Counted from the first letter of the stretch, positions 11,465 to 22,904 are shown. The stretch is DNA of 64,000 bases from Cunninghamia lanceolata (GCA_027924645.1 BSBN01000445.1:3331001-3395000); one strand, 5' to 3'. The notes: generated by a model from the letters alone, not told the origin. A program made the numbers and translations.

Positions 11465-12321
11465 ATTATGTTAGGTCTCAAAAATGCACATTTTTACACC
11501 TTAAGAGGTTGCCAAGCTCTCTTCACGCTTTTGGTTAACAGGCACAAGGATAACAACTTCTTCACTTTAGGTTCTGCTAGACCTAGGTGGGTATACCTTT
11601 TACAACTAATGCAGATTTCTAATATCCTTCATGGTGGCAAACATGTGTGAAGTAGCTTGAAAGATCATTGTTCTTACTCCTAATGTTAAGGTCTTAGATA
11701 TGAATGTTTGAATAAAACCATGTTGAGTTTCTAAAATGAATTTGGAATAACCAGTGCCTATCCTATTGGGCTACTGGAGTCAGTGGATGGGTTAATGGAA
11801 ATAGATGTATAAGATATGTGAATTTATCTCCTAGCTTAACTCTAATAGTTGGGCACTTTCGAATGTCAGCACCTTATGCAGACGTGCAAGTTTGCTAGTT
11901 ACAACACTCTTCTTACTAATCCTAGTGTTATTTTCCCATATTACTGTGATATTATGGAAGGATATTTAATTCTTGACTTGAGGGAAACCAATCAGGACAA
12001 TTAGCTTAAAAGGGTTTTAATCCTATGGAACTAGTTAAGTCAAATTACTTGAAAGGAATTTAATTCACCCAAGCAGAACCTAGCCACAAAGTCACACAAC
12101 AACAACAAATGTGTTCTAACAAATACGTATAAATTTGAATAATAAGGGGAAACCACTTTGGAGATAGTACAATAACATGCAATCATGGAAACTAACACAA
12201 CTATTGAACACTGGAAATAAATCACCATATGAAAGTATTCTGCTCCATTATACTTCTTCAGAAAATAAACATATATGATATAAGTTTTTCAAATGGACAA
12301 GAGATTGCTATCTTACTAATG

Positions 12322-12330
12322 CCTTATATA
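12322..12330 (-). promoter_or_regulatory. candidate TATA box in the Tat LTR
   Basis: The minus strand reads TATATAAGG within TTTTATATAAGGC, about 145 bp downstream of the ORF1 stop and 850 bp before the LTR end. If used for genomic RNA, ORF1 would lie in U3. This is motif evidence only. Confidence 0.35.
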
Positions 12331-12474
12331 AAATGGTGATGGAAGATAATACTACTACTGATGATGATCATTTAGACCATCATACGTTCAGCTTTTATAG
12401 AAATAATTATGAAGAAGACATGTCTCTTCATATTGTCTTTTGGGAGTTAACAAAATTAACAAAGATAATTAACA

Positions 12475-14249
12475 CTAAGCTCTACTGAGCCACAAGTAGA
12501 TCTGAGCAATATGATCTAAGTACTTTTGGCTCAAATGTGTATCAGCAAATTCTATGGCATTCCTTGTGACCACCTCTATCGAAACCATCCTTTCCAAATG
12601 CTTGCAGGCCTCCCAAGATGCTGAGTCTTTATCTTTGATAATCTCTAGAGCTTCTTGTAATATCATGTGGCATTCTTTAGCCCATTCATCTTTGCTTTTT
12701 AGCTCTTTCTCATTTATGAATAACATAGGTATACCCATCTTGGAAGCATCAATATACTACTTTGCATCAGCTTGAAGCTTGTCATGATATTTCTTATGTT
12801 TCTTGATCAGATCTTCAGCTCTGGAGGTACCTACACTGTCAGGGGTATCTTTACTTTATATCCCATGGAGCTTCTCTTGAAGCTTGTTATTCAATGTCTC
12901 ATGCTCTTACATAACTTTATGATTCTCAAAGTAAACATCCCAGAATTTATTCATCCAATGCATCATATGAGTATGCCTGCTATGTAGTACTATAGCAAGT
13001 GTGTTAATTTGGATATGAGCCATCTGATCATTTGATAGTAGGTTAGTACTCTATGGGCTCTCTCCTTGTGTTAATCTCTTAGTTGATCCTCCAAAAGCAC
13101 CTTTGACTGTATCTTTCAAGAAATCATTCTCCTTTGTCATTCTCTCACAACTCAACTTATACATGTCTCTTTCTTTAATCAACATTTGGATTTGGGCCTT
13201 GTTCAACTTTGCCACATTAATCCCAATATCAGCAGTGATTATGGGATCTATTTCTCTCGCCTTCAATGTCATCACATGCCCAAATGCTTTCTCAGTATCA
13301 ATAACTACAATCTTTTTGTGAGGTGGATACAAAGCCCAGATCATAAGTGAGTTTTCATCATTGTTATATTTTGTTCCCATGTATACTTCTATTACCCCTT
13401 CTGGAGTAAGTTTATATTTGTCATCAATACTATGTAAGAAATTATCAAATACCAATGCAGAATTCATATCCAATCCTAGAAATATCATCACACCAATGTC
13501 TTTTAGTAGTTGTCTACCTTTATCGGGGGTCATACTCCTCATCCCATTATCCACGGTTGTCTTTAGTACACTTAACAGTTGTTTTTCATTATCAGGTGTG
13601 ACATTTTCAATACATTCCCTAACTTCTTTTCCTTTGTACTTGTACAAAAAGGACTTAAACTCTAGAGAATGAATAAATTGGTCGTCAAAAATAAATGAAT
13701 CATATGCCAATTGTCTAAATTAAATTTTTATAAAATACTCCTTAAAGTAAATACTATGGGTTCATTACACAAGTCGTCTAAATTGAATACTTCACACATT
13801 GCATTTTTTGATAAGTGTATAAAAGGCTCACCCTGCAGGTTGCATCTAGCCTAAAGATTTTGATTGTAATGGGTGGCTAAGAGTTTTAAAAGATCTATGT
13901 TTACAAACACATCTGGCACAACCATTTTTCCCAAATTAAAGTTCTATGGGTTGCATACAGGTGCATGCCTAATTCTTCTATTGTAATGAAACTTAAACAA
14001 TTCATACCCTTGGATGGGTGTCCATAAATTGCCAATGTGTTTACATTTATCTTCTAATTTCTCTATATCAGCCCTAAGCTGTGCAGACCTTCTGGCCTTA
14101 GGACCTAAACTAGGTAATTGATCTATGAGGTCCTAGTTTAGTTTTTGCTCTTTCATATTTTCTTCTTATCCCTTGTCAATTTTTTGTTTCTTAGTTTTAC
14201 TTGTTTCCCCTTGTTGTTTTCTAGCCTTTGTTTTTGTGGGTGTCTCCAT
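12475..14249 (-). pseudogene. ORF1: LTR-encoded protein of about 590 codons, function unknown
   Basis: A reading frame starts at the ATG at 14249-14247 with a Lys-rich N-terminus (METPTKTKARKQQG) and can be followed to the stop at 12475. It passes one frameshift near 13712 and at least eight stops. The longest clean piece is 13051-13710; the last is 12475-12738. Six of the stops are TAG or TAA where CAG or CAA would restore a codon, and the second LTR copy shows CAG and CAA at two of them. The C-terminal half is charged with helix-like Glu/Lys/Leu stretches (ADIEKLEDKC, AEDLIKKHKKYHDKLQADAK), and no transmembrane segment or known catalytic motif was recognised. Ogre-type elements carry an extra ORF1 after the primer site; this one lies before it, inside the LTR. 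Confidence 0.65.
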
Positions 14250-15492
14250 TCTACCCTACCCGGAATAACAGAGACTGACTTCAATTTATCAATCATAGAG
14301 GAGTTTATATGCTTACCCGTGATTGTAGAGATTGTTGAATTCTTTTATCCTTTATTTTCACCCTTGTGCTTTCGCTATGCCTCCATAAAATCTCCTCTGG
14401 TTTCAATTCCTTTGATTGGGAATGTTTTTATGGAGGATTTTATTCAAGTCGCCATTAATGTCTTCTCTTTTGAATTAATGTGGCTAGCTTTTCAAAATTC
14501 AAAATGTCAAAATCAATACAACGTTCATTGTTAGTGAGACTTTTCTAACTTTATGTCGATCTGTATACTTCATCTGGCATCATTTTTACTTATATGTTTC
14601 ATAACTCAATCATTGTGACCAACCAAATGTCCTTTTGATATAGTATATCACTGTCAGGAAGACCCTTCAATCCTCCTACCGATAGATTTAACCCCTTTTT
14701 CCTTTGATTTCCAACGCTTCAGGGAGACATTACAAGGCTTACCCGACCCAGGAGTGAGTGTTTGCATTGTCATCAGCTTGATTGGAACCATCACTATGAG
14801 GCTATCATGTGGTCCCAATGTTTTGAGTTTCTTTGATATGTTTTATCTTTTGTTTTACCCATTAGGATAAGTCTCCCTGAAATAGCTCTCAAGTTCTTTT
14901 GTTGGAGTAGCTTTCATCGTTGATAAGATCTATAAGGTCTGCTCCGATAGTGTTAGTCTTTCTAAAATTTATGTTCTATCGGCAGGAGTTTCATCAATAT
15001 CATTGGTGATTTCAATCATTGGAGTAACTTATGCAGTCGGAAGGACTAAAAGACTTCACCTGATCATCAGTGTTTCTCTGATAGGATTATTGCATTTACT
15101 TTATCAAAATGAAAGTGTCTGTCTCTCACCAAAAACCATTCATTGCCATGACTAATGAACCCAGTAGGACATAAGGACTTTACTCTGATCTGTTTGCTTA
15201 TATTGATGAGTTCCTTTTGTTGTTTTATACATCGGTATGACTTTCTTCGAAGGTTCTTTATGATCATTGTGACTTACAATGTCAGCAAGACTTAGACCTT
15301 GTGCTCCGATGATGCTAGTCTTCCCAATATACATATTTTTCAATTATCATTTTGTTCTTTGGCAATAATTTTGCCAAAAATGTTTCCCTGGCATTCACCA
15401 TCTAAGTGAACTATTTCTACGGACTTTCCTGATTATATACTTCTTCCTGATGCAATTTTATTTAACTTCATCAGTGAGACCAGGTGCTTATC

Positions 15493-17031
15493 TGATCTAG
15501 AGGTAGGGCCAGCTCACAAATGCAAGGTTTCATTTACCACTTGACTGTTCACACATTGTCTTGACTGTCCTCTTAGAATGCATTGCTTTAAGACTAGGAA
15601 AAGATGCCATTTCATGGTTTGAATGCATAATCTACCAACCAAACCTCCCAACCACCTTGGACCACACTAAAATGACCATGGGATACTCACCAAACTCATA
15701 AAAGAACTTAGTAACTTGCTATTCCTATTGTCCCTTCACAACTAGTTTAACTTCCCTTATAGCCCTTGGAATAGGGTTTTTGGGGCATAATCTGCAGAAT
15801 CTAAGACAAACCCATGAACAAATTATCTTTTTGAATACCCATTAAGTCCCTCCACAACATATCTAACATGCAAGGTAAGTTGTTTTGGACCGAAATCCTC
15901 AAAAATGGACTGTACCTGCTGTTCATATGCCTAATTAGGACAGCAAATGAAGTATTTTTGGCATAACTTTCATAAAATGACTCCAACCCATGAACTAAAA
16001 CCTGTTTTGAGTACCCATTATCCCCTTACATAACATATATTTCATTCAAGTATGATTGTTTTGTAACATAAGGCCTTAAAAATGACTGGTAATTCTAGTA
16101 ATAGGCTTAATTAGGTCACTTTTACAAAGGAGGTGCCTCAAAATCACCAAATTTTTACCAAAAATCAATGGATAGTTTTTAGTTATGTATTAAAATAGAA
16201 TAATCCACCATTTTTTTTATTAGGACCCTCAGTTATGTTGTCAAATTCAAACATGCAAACTAGAAACCCTCATTCTTCCTAAAAAATAGGAAATTACAGC
16301 AATAAGAAATTTTCAAAACACCAAGAAAACTTATTTGTTTGCTCCACAAGTGAAGAAATCATTTGAAGGACTTAAAAACCTGTCATTTCACCATTTTGTG
16401 TCATTTTGGCAAGGTCATGGCACTCAAAAACATAAAATTTCTCTCTAGGACTATCAAAACCTAGGTTATTGGACTGTTTTTAGTAAAATGAGCATAAAAT
16501 CCACAAAACATGAGACCAGACCATAACATTATATGCAAAAGAAAGGTAATCCAATACCCCATCCAACCATGTACATTTTAGGGTGCTATAGGGCCATACA
16601 AGGCCGTACAAGTGCAAATAACAACAAAATGTACAAAAAACCTGTGAAAAATAGAGCTAGAACAACAAAAAAAGTCATTTTATCTTATTTCCTTCATTCC
16701 AAATGCTTCATATCCTTGTTCCAAGACCTTTATATCATATAAAAAACATGTTTTACAATATATAACTTCACTCCACTCCTCCTCCATCTAGAAAACTCAA
16801 AAAGAAACACTAAAAAATAGCCTCTCCAATAAGGCTACTAAAATAGAAAATACTAAACTTAAGCAAAAACTTAAAGACCCTAGTCCTATAATTACCCCCA
16901 CTACAAAAATACCTCAAATAGGCTTTATTACAATAATGAATGGTCTTTTAAGACCTTATTTTATGCAAACTCAAAACTAAAGTCTAGATTTTAATAATTG
17001 TCCATTTTTGACAAATGGTGCTCCTACACCA
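15493..17031 (-). repeat. 3' LTR of TE-2 (1539 bp)
   Basis: On the minus strand it runs from TGGTGTAGGAGCACC (17031) to CTAGATCA (15493), with TG...CA ends. It matches 19409-20975 along its length apart from substitutions and small indels. Confidence 0.88.
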
Positions 17032-17045
17032 TACACCCCAATTTT
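17032..17045 (-). promoter_or_regulatory. polypurine-tract candidate of TE-2
   Basis: The minus strand reads AAAATTGGGGTGTA directly before the 3' LTR start at 17031, the position expected for plus-strand priming. Confidence 0.5.
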
Positions 17046-17213
17046 GAAGTTTTCCAAGTCTCTTGGAAAAAGTACTACATCTTGTGCTCCTTTGTGTTAT
17101 TCATGGCTCTGACCTTCACTCTTGCCTATAACAGGTTCACTGTGTACTTGACTATGACTGTCCTTGACATTATTCCATTTAGCTTCCCTTGAAACATGCT
17201 CTAACTGTGTGTA

Positions 17214-18419
17214 CTATTTTGTGGGGTGCTGTTCCACCTTATCACCAAACTCTGATGTCAAATCTCCCCTTACCTCTGTATACAAGCTTTCTCCTACTGC
17301 CATCACTTCCCTCTTCTCTTCTTGTTTAGACCATTGTCCAATGCTCATGCTATTTGCATATTTTTCACTGTCAACCGTCCTTTCTGCTCTGCTAGTCTCC
17401 TTAACATCTGTAGCAATGTATTTGGTGGTCTTTGTTAGATCTGCACCTACCTTTTCCACTATCCAACCAGTATCCTAATCCACTATCCTTCTATCCTCAT
17501 GATTCACTATCCTCTCTTTCACTGCCCTACAAGTTTCAACATCACTAGGCTACATTACCATAGGACACATGACTGTCCCTATCAATATGCCTTCTTGTAC
17601 TTCAAACTTGCTCTCCTCTTTCCATACAAAAACATTCTTCTTCATCTCTATCTACACATTGTGTTTTTCCTTCTCATTTGCTGTCCCAACAGCATCAAAC
17701 TGTGACTTGGCTGCAAATTTCACACTCCCACCTTCCTCATTGCTCACATATTCTTTTCTCCCTATCATGATGATCTCACCTTGCTCTCTTACCTCTTCAA
17801 CCAATGGAGTTACAATGAATGATCTCCCATCCTTTTCAATGTTATATGTATTTTGTCTCCCATTATACATTGCTGACCTATCAAACTGCCAAGGCCATCC
17901 AAGTAAAACATGGCAACAACTCATAGGTAGAATATCACAAACAACTTTATCTCTATATTGACCAATTTGAAATTCAACTGTAGCTTGTTCACTCACCAAA
18001 ATGGTTTGGTTTTCACTAACCCAAGACACTTGATAAGGCTTTCCCATAGGCACTCTTTGCAAGTTCAATTTGTCCACCATATCACTAGATACCATATTAT
18101 CAGTGCATCCAGAATCAACTACTACTTTGCATACCTTATTTTTGCATCTGCAGGCTATCCTAAACAAGGCTCTTCTTTGAATTAGCTCTTTCTCCCTGGA
18201 TGTCTTCAAGAGTTGTCTTCTCACCATCAATGATTCACCCACCTTTGGTGCAGCATGGACACTTTCTCTTTCATCTTCCTGTACAATTTGGACTCTCTTT
18301 TCAGCTTTTCTTTCACCTCCACTTGAAGTAGTACCAATCTTGTCAGGGCACTTATAGGTTGGATGACCAAACTCACCACAGTGATAGCCCTTTCCAGTAA
18401 ACACATTTGAACCTCTTCC
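17214..18419 (-). pseudogene. TE-2 nucleocapsid and protease-like region
   Basis: This continues gag in the same frame after a single TAA (18422-18420). It begins with a zinc-knuckle remnant HCGEFGHPTYKC, whose first Cys reads Gly. It then has an aspartic-protease-like part: VVVDSGCTDNMVS with the catalytic Asp, and VLLGWPWQFD as the flap/second-half motif. In-frame TAGs at 17652 and twice more before 17460 interrupt the tail, which stays readable to 17214. RT does not follow; the LTR begins 180 bp later. The single-frame layout suggests an ancestral Gag-Pro protein. Confidence 0.75.
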
Positions 18420-19328
18420 TTAATCTGTATATCTTCCCCTAAAACTTGTTTTTCCACCTCTCCATCCTCCTCTAGACTCAGGTGCTTGTTCTTTACTCTT
18501 ATCAGCATCTTCAAAATCTTCTTTGGATTGTCTTGGTGTTGAAAATATACCTCTGTCCCTAGAAGTACTACCTCTTCCTCTTGTTGCCTTCTCTTGTCTC
18601 CTCTTGAGTTTTTCTTCTACTCTTATTGCCATTTGAAAACAGTGTTCCACTATTTTTGGTGCCAACAAACTAATTTCATCTTGAATGTTATACCTTAGGC
18701 CATTGAGATATCTAGCCAATCTTTCTTCCTCATCCTCCTCATGCTTTGTCCTTATACTTAACCTATAAAACTCCTCAGTGTATGCTTGCACATCTAAGTC
18801 CTTTTGCCTAAGATTTTGTAATCTTTTTAGTAATTGAACATTATAGTCACCAAGAAGGAACTTACCTTTTAGTTTTGCCTTCATTTTCTCCCAAGAAGTG
18901 ATCTTGTTCTTCCCTTGTTTCTGTCTTTCCTCTTGCACAAAGTTCCACCACAACAAAGCATGTCCTTTCATTTTGGTTTTAGCCTCCCTCACCTTGTTAT
19001 CTTCATCTATCTCTTCACTTTCAAAGTAATTTTCCATGGCTCCTATCCAGTCTAAGAGCTCTTTGCCATCTAGTTTGCCTCCATACATTGGCAAATCCAT
19101 TTTGCTATGTCCATCACCTTTCACAACTTTCAAAAACTTTACCATCCTCACATCCTCTGAATCCAACTCTTCTTCTTCACTAGAAGTTTCTTCTTCTTCT
19201 TCAGACTTACATTCACTCATGGTGCCTCCATTTTTAGACTTCAATGCAGCAATCTCCTTCTTCAAGGCTTCTAACTCTCTAGCCTGCTGATCAATATTTC
19301 TTGCAACTAAACTTCCTTTAGGATGCAT
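18420..19328 (-). CDS. gag: TE-2 gag (302 codons to the first stop)
   Basis: The ATG at 19328-19326 lies 67 bp after the primer site. An N-terminal coiled-coil-like part (ARELEALKKEIAALKSK) is followed by a Glu/Ser-rich acidic block, the retrotransposon-gag core (GHALLWWNFVQ, ITSWEKMKAKLKGKF, ARYLNGLRYNIQDEISL) and a basic RGRGS/RGGWRGG tail. The frame is open for 302 codons to TAA at 18420. The zinc knuckle follows beyond that stop, so the intact part lacks its RNA-binding finger. It may still be translatable as a truncated Gag. Confidence 0.75.
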   Translation of the reverse strand: MHPKGSLVARNIDQQARELEALKKEIAALKSKNGGTMSECKSEEEEETSSEEEELDSEDVRMVKFLKVVKGDGHSKMDLPMYGGKLDGKELLDWIGAMENYFESEEIDEDNKVREAKTKMKGHALLWWNFVQEERQKQGKNKITSWEKMKAKLKGKFLLGDYNVQLLKRLQNLRQKDLDVQAYTEEFYRLSIRTKHEEDEEERLARYLNGLRYNIQDEISLLAPKIVEHCFQMAIRVEEKLKRRQEKATRGRGSTSRDRGIFSTPRQSKEDFEDADKSKEQAPESRGGWRGGKTSFRGRYTD

Positions 19329-19395
19329 CTTGACTTCTCAGATTCTACTTTGTTCAAACTCCAACCTTCAACTCTCAAGAGACCTACTTCCTATT

Positions 19396-19406
19396 CTCTG
19401 ATACCA
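19396..19406 (-). promoter_or_regulatory. primer-binding site of TE-2, initiator Met-tRNA type
   Basis: The minus strand reads TGGTATCAGAG, two bases inside the LTR end at 19409. It is an exact match to the plant initiator tRNA-Met site over 11 bases. Confidence 0.85.
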
Positions 19407-19408
19407 CT

Positions 19409-20975
19409 TGATGTAGAGGCAGGGGCAGCTCACAAATGCAAGGTTTCATTTACCACTTGACTGTTCACACATTGTCTTGACTGTCCTCTTAGAATGCATT
19501 GCTTTAAGACTAGGAAAAGATGCCATTTCATGGTTTGAATGCATAATCTACCCACCAAACCTCCCAACCACCTTGGACCACACTAAAATTACTAGGGGAT
19601 ACTCACCAAACTCATAAAACAATTTAGTAACTTGCTATTCCTATTGTCCCTTCACAACTAGTTTGACTTCGCTTGTAGCCCTTGGAATAGGGTTTTTGGG
19701 GCATAACTTGCAGAATCTAAGACAAACCCATGAAAAATTTACCTTTTTAAATACCCATTAAGCCCCTCCACAACATATCTAACATTCAGGGTAGGTTGTT
19801 TTGGACCAAAATCCTCAAAAATGGTCTGTACCTGCTATTCATATGCCTAATTAGGACAACAAATGAAGTATTTTTGGCATAAATTTCATAAAATGACTCA
19901 AATCCATGAACTAAAACATGTTTTGAGTACCCATTATCCCCTTACATAACATATCTTTCATGCAGGTATGATTTTTTTGTAACATAAGGCCTTAAAAATG
20001 ACTGGTAATTCTGGTAATAGGCCTATTAGGTCACTTTTACAAAGGAGGTGCCTCCAAATCACCAATTTTTACCAAAAATTAATGGAAAATATTTAGTTAT
20101 GTATTAAAATAGAAGAATCCACCATTTGTTTGATTATTACCCTCACTTATCTCGTCAAATTCAAAGTACCCTCACTTATCTCGTCAAATTCAAACATGCA
20201 AACTAGAAACCGTCATTCTTCCTAAAAAATAGGAAATTGCAGCAATAAGAACTTTTCAAAACACCAAGAAAACTTATTTGTTTATTCCACAAGTGAAGAA
20301 ATTATTTTAAGGACTTAAAAACCTGTCATTCCACCTTTTTGTGTCATTTTGGCATGGTCATGGCACTCAAAAACATAAAATTTCTCTCTAGGACTGTCAA
20401 AACCTAGGTTATTGGACTGTTTTAGTAAAACGAGCATAAAATCCACAAAACATGAGACCAGACCATAAACTTATATAAAAAAGAAATTTAATTGAATACC
20501 CCATCCAACCATGTACATTTTAGGGTGCTACAGGGCCATACAAGGCCATACAAGTGCAAAGAACAACAAAAAAATATAGAAAAACTGTGAAAAACAAAGC
20601 TAGAACAGCAAAAAAAATCATTTTATCTTATTTCCTTCATTCCAAAAGCTTCATATCCTTCTTCCACAACCTGTATATCATATAAAAAACATGTTTTACA
20701 ATATATAACTTCACTCCACTCCTCCTCCATCTAGAAAACTAAAAAAGAAAGGCTAAAAAATAGCCTCTCTATTAAGGCTACCAAAATAGAAAATACTAAA
20801 CTCAAGCAAAAACTTAAAGACCCTAGTCCTATAATTACCCCCACTACAAAAATGCCTCAAATAGGATTTATTAAAATAATGAATGGTCTTTTAAGACCTT
20901 ATTTTATGCAAAACTCAAAACTAAAGTCTAGATTTTAATAATTGTCCATTTTTTACAAATGGTGCTCCTGCACGA
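19409..20975 (-). repeat. 5' LTR of TE-2 (1567 bp)
   Basis: It is the partner of 15493-17031. On the minus strand it starts TCGTGCAGGAG (TG changed to TC) and ends CTACATCA. It is 28 bp longer than the other LTR mainly because ACCCTCACTTATCTCGTCAA and the bases after it occur twice in tandem, at 20139 and 20168. Confidence 0.88.
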
Positions 20976-21373
20976 TTATCCCTCTGAAAAAATCTATTGG
21001 TATGGCTAATGAGCTCGGGGGAACATAAGAGGTTCATCCTAATCCTTTTCCTCTTGTTGATACTTCAACTTGTATTATTTTTTGAATTCTCATCAGTGAG
21101 ACTTCAACTGTCTCTTCCTAATTATGGACAAAATGTGTTTTGTTTAGACATATGGTTCATGGATTGGGGAAATGTGACTAGGGTCTTGCCGAAATTGATT
21201 AATCTAAGCTTTTTATCTATCATAATGAAGGAATTGGGATTATTGGTTAACAAAGGTCACAATATGGATCTTGTCACACAAATTGTGGCAATTTATTTTG
21301 ATCACAGAGTTACATAGTGGCTTTATAAAACTAATGCAAGCTAGAAAATGAGAGATTTTTTCTAGTCCCAACA

Positions 21374-22904
21374 GGACTCATTCAAAGAAAGTGCCCTTAA
21401 TATTAGTTGGGCACACACACCAATCAGACTTCAATTAATTCCACAACTTGCACACACGTGTGCTAGAGCATTCAAAATTTCAAGAGCCTTAACAAATTCA
21501 TTTCGTGCATAACCTGTAATTAGTACATACTACAAGACTACAAATCTTTCAAGCATTGTGTCAAATGGTTCATGTGCCTTGTCTTTGGTTTTTCATATTG
21601 CAACCAGGGTGTTTCCAACTATAATACTTGACAAAAATTCTCTTTCTATTACTCTTTGATTACCGTCCACACTTTGCACAAAAGATCTCATTTCGGCATC
21701 AACGAGCTACATTTGCTTTAAGGTTTCTAAAGCCTTTTTAATAGATTCATATTGGTGCATATCCTAGTTATTAGAATAGTGAAGTAGTTTATATAGGCTT
21801 CCCCACATGATTAATCAGAATAATGTGCCTCATGGGCCTTTCCTTATGCATTCTATGCATTACTTCCATTCTCATGATTCCCTTCTATTCCACGACACTT
21901 CCACATACCTCCATGTTCCCTTCCTTCCAGTATTATCCTACATATCTCCCCCATCCTATCCCTATGGTCCATGCTTTTGCATAAGCCTTCCCTCCATCCT
22001 TTCATAAGTCCTCCATATTCTGCATCATTATCCACTATCGCACCCTCCATAGTCCGCTATCTACATTCTCCATCTCACTTTCATGCAATCCCCTACCAAC
22101 ATCTATGAGAACACTTGACATAGTCCATGCGACAACATCCATCTAGTGGGGCACTATCACCTTCATCGAGCTAGATGATTAAGTCCTTCTCATTCCTATT
22201 CCACCTATTCTATCCAAATATTCCAAAAAATAAAATAAAATAAAATAAAAAATGTAAAGAGAAATCCCTTCGTCCAACGGTGAAAATCTGGCAAACAGAC
22301 GCCTTGGATAAGTACCATGATGAAAACTTGGCAAATAGGCGTCATGTGTAAGTTGATCTCCTATGTCACCTACACTTGGGGGCACCTTGTCTCATCAACA
22401 TATCACTTTTCTCCTATCATTTCCTTCCATACCATTTCCTATCCTATCCTTCTATCCATTACATACCTATCTTGCCGAATCCATCCATCCTAATCTTCCC
22501 TTCCTCTATTTTTTTGATCTTGATAAAGATTGGGGGCACAATGTTGACAAATATTTTGGATGTCTCTTGACATAACTTATCCTTCCAAACCATGCCAATC
22601 CTTCATTATTCTCTCATCCTCCGATTGTCATAAGCATTGTCATGAAAAATCCTAAGTATTCTACCTACAATGGGACATGTTATTCCTATGCAACTTAGTC
22701 TTTGGTGATCACATCCTTTCCCTCTTTCACGTGCATTCCTTCCACCCACTATCACCCATCCATCTACCTATCCGTGAGGTTCCCTTGTCATCAGTATCTA
22801 GCATTTAGGCTATTCGAATTGTTTTCTACCGTGCAATAAAAGAAAAGCAGTAAAACCTAGCTAATAGGCGCTCTTTACGGTGAAAACCACTTCCTCCATC
22901 TTTG
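21374..22904. other. intergenic repeat debris without a recognised gene
   Basis: No convincing coding frame is present. The stretch 21870-22520 is pyrimidine-rich on the plus strand. A GGTGAAAATCTGGCAAACAG-type motif occurs at about 22277, again 42 bp later in diverged form, and once more near 22851. AAAGATTGGGGGCACAATG at about 22525 resembles a polypurine tract followed by an LTR-like TGTTGAC, so this could be the relic of another LTR element on the plus strand. Flanks are the Tat LTR end and the EPRV 3' end. Confidence 0.4.
22224..22252. repeat. AAAAT microsatellite
   Basis: Four consecutive TAAAA-type units lie between short A runs. Confidence 0.8.

Larger units (their letters stand above)
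15493..20975 (-). mobile_element. GAG-only LTR retrotransposon TE-2, complete, non-autonomous
   Basis: Two LTRs (15493-17031 and 19409-20975) flank only 2.4 kb that encodes gag and a protease-like region but no RT, RNase H or integrase. It is bordered by the 5-bp duplication TTATC (15488-15492 and 20976-20980), and excising it rejoins the Tat LTR so that it matches 4110-4135. This composition corresponds to terminal-repeat retrotransposons with a GAG domain (TR-GAG), which must rely on a partner for RT and integrase. The LTRs differ at many scattered sites, so the insertion is not recent. Confidence 0.88.
2741..21373 (-). mobile_element. Tat-like Ty3/gypsy retrotransposon with 4.4-kb LTRs, degenerate
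   Basis: The minus-strand order is 5' LTR (21373 to 11469), primer site (11464-11447), gag, protease, RNase H (second type), RT, degenerate RNase H, integrase and 3' LTR (from 4518). The LTRs are identified by a direct repeat: 2741-4518 matches 14089-15492 plus 20981-21373. The LTR starts TGTTG(A/G)GAC and ends GACCTAACA, an imperfect inverted terminal repeat. The 3' LTR is cut by TE-1, so its far end and the left target-site copy are outside the window; the right flank begins GGACT at 21374. Integrase after RT and two RNase H domains point to the Tat branch of Ty3/gypsy. Lineage assignment is inference from domain content. Confidence 0.75.
11469..21373 (-). repeat. 5' LTR of the Tat-like element, split by TE-2
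   Basis: The LTR starts at 21373 (TGTTGGGACTAG on the minus strand) and ends at 11469 (GACCTAACA), four bases before the primer site. Removing the nested element (15493-20975) and one copy of its target duplication leaves 4417 bp. Its first 1.8 kb matches 2741-4518. ORF1 occupies 12475-14249. The parts 14250-15492 and 20981-21373 (upstream of ORF1) and 11469-12474 (downstream) show no long coding frame. Confidence 0.75.

Noticed and set aside
14089..15492. LTR end and primer site of the Tat element near 14090-14250
   Set aside because: I found no TGG-type primer site there. The coding frame runs across 14089, and the left copy stops there only because TE-1 interrupts it; a good primer site with matching LTR end is at 11447-11469.
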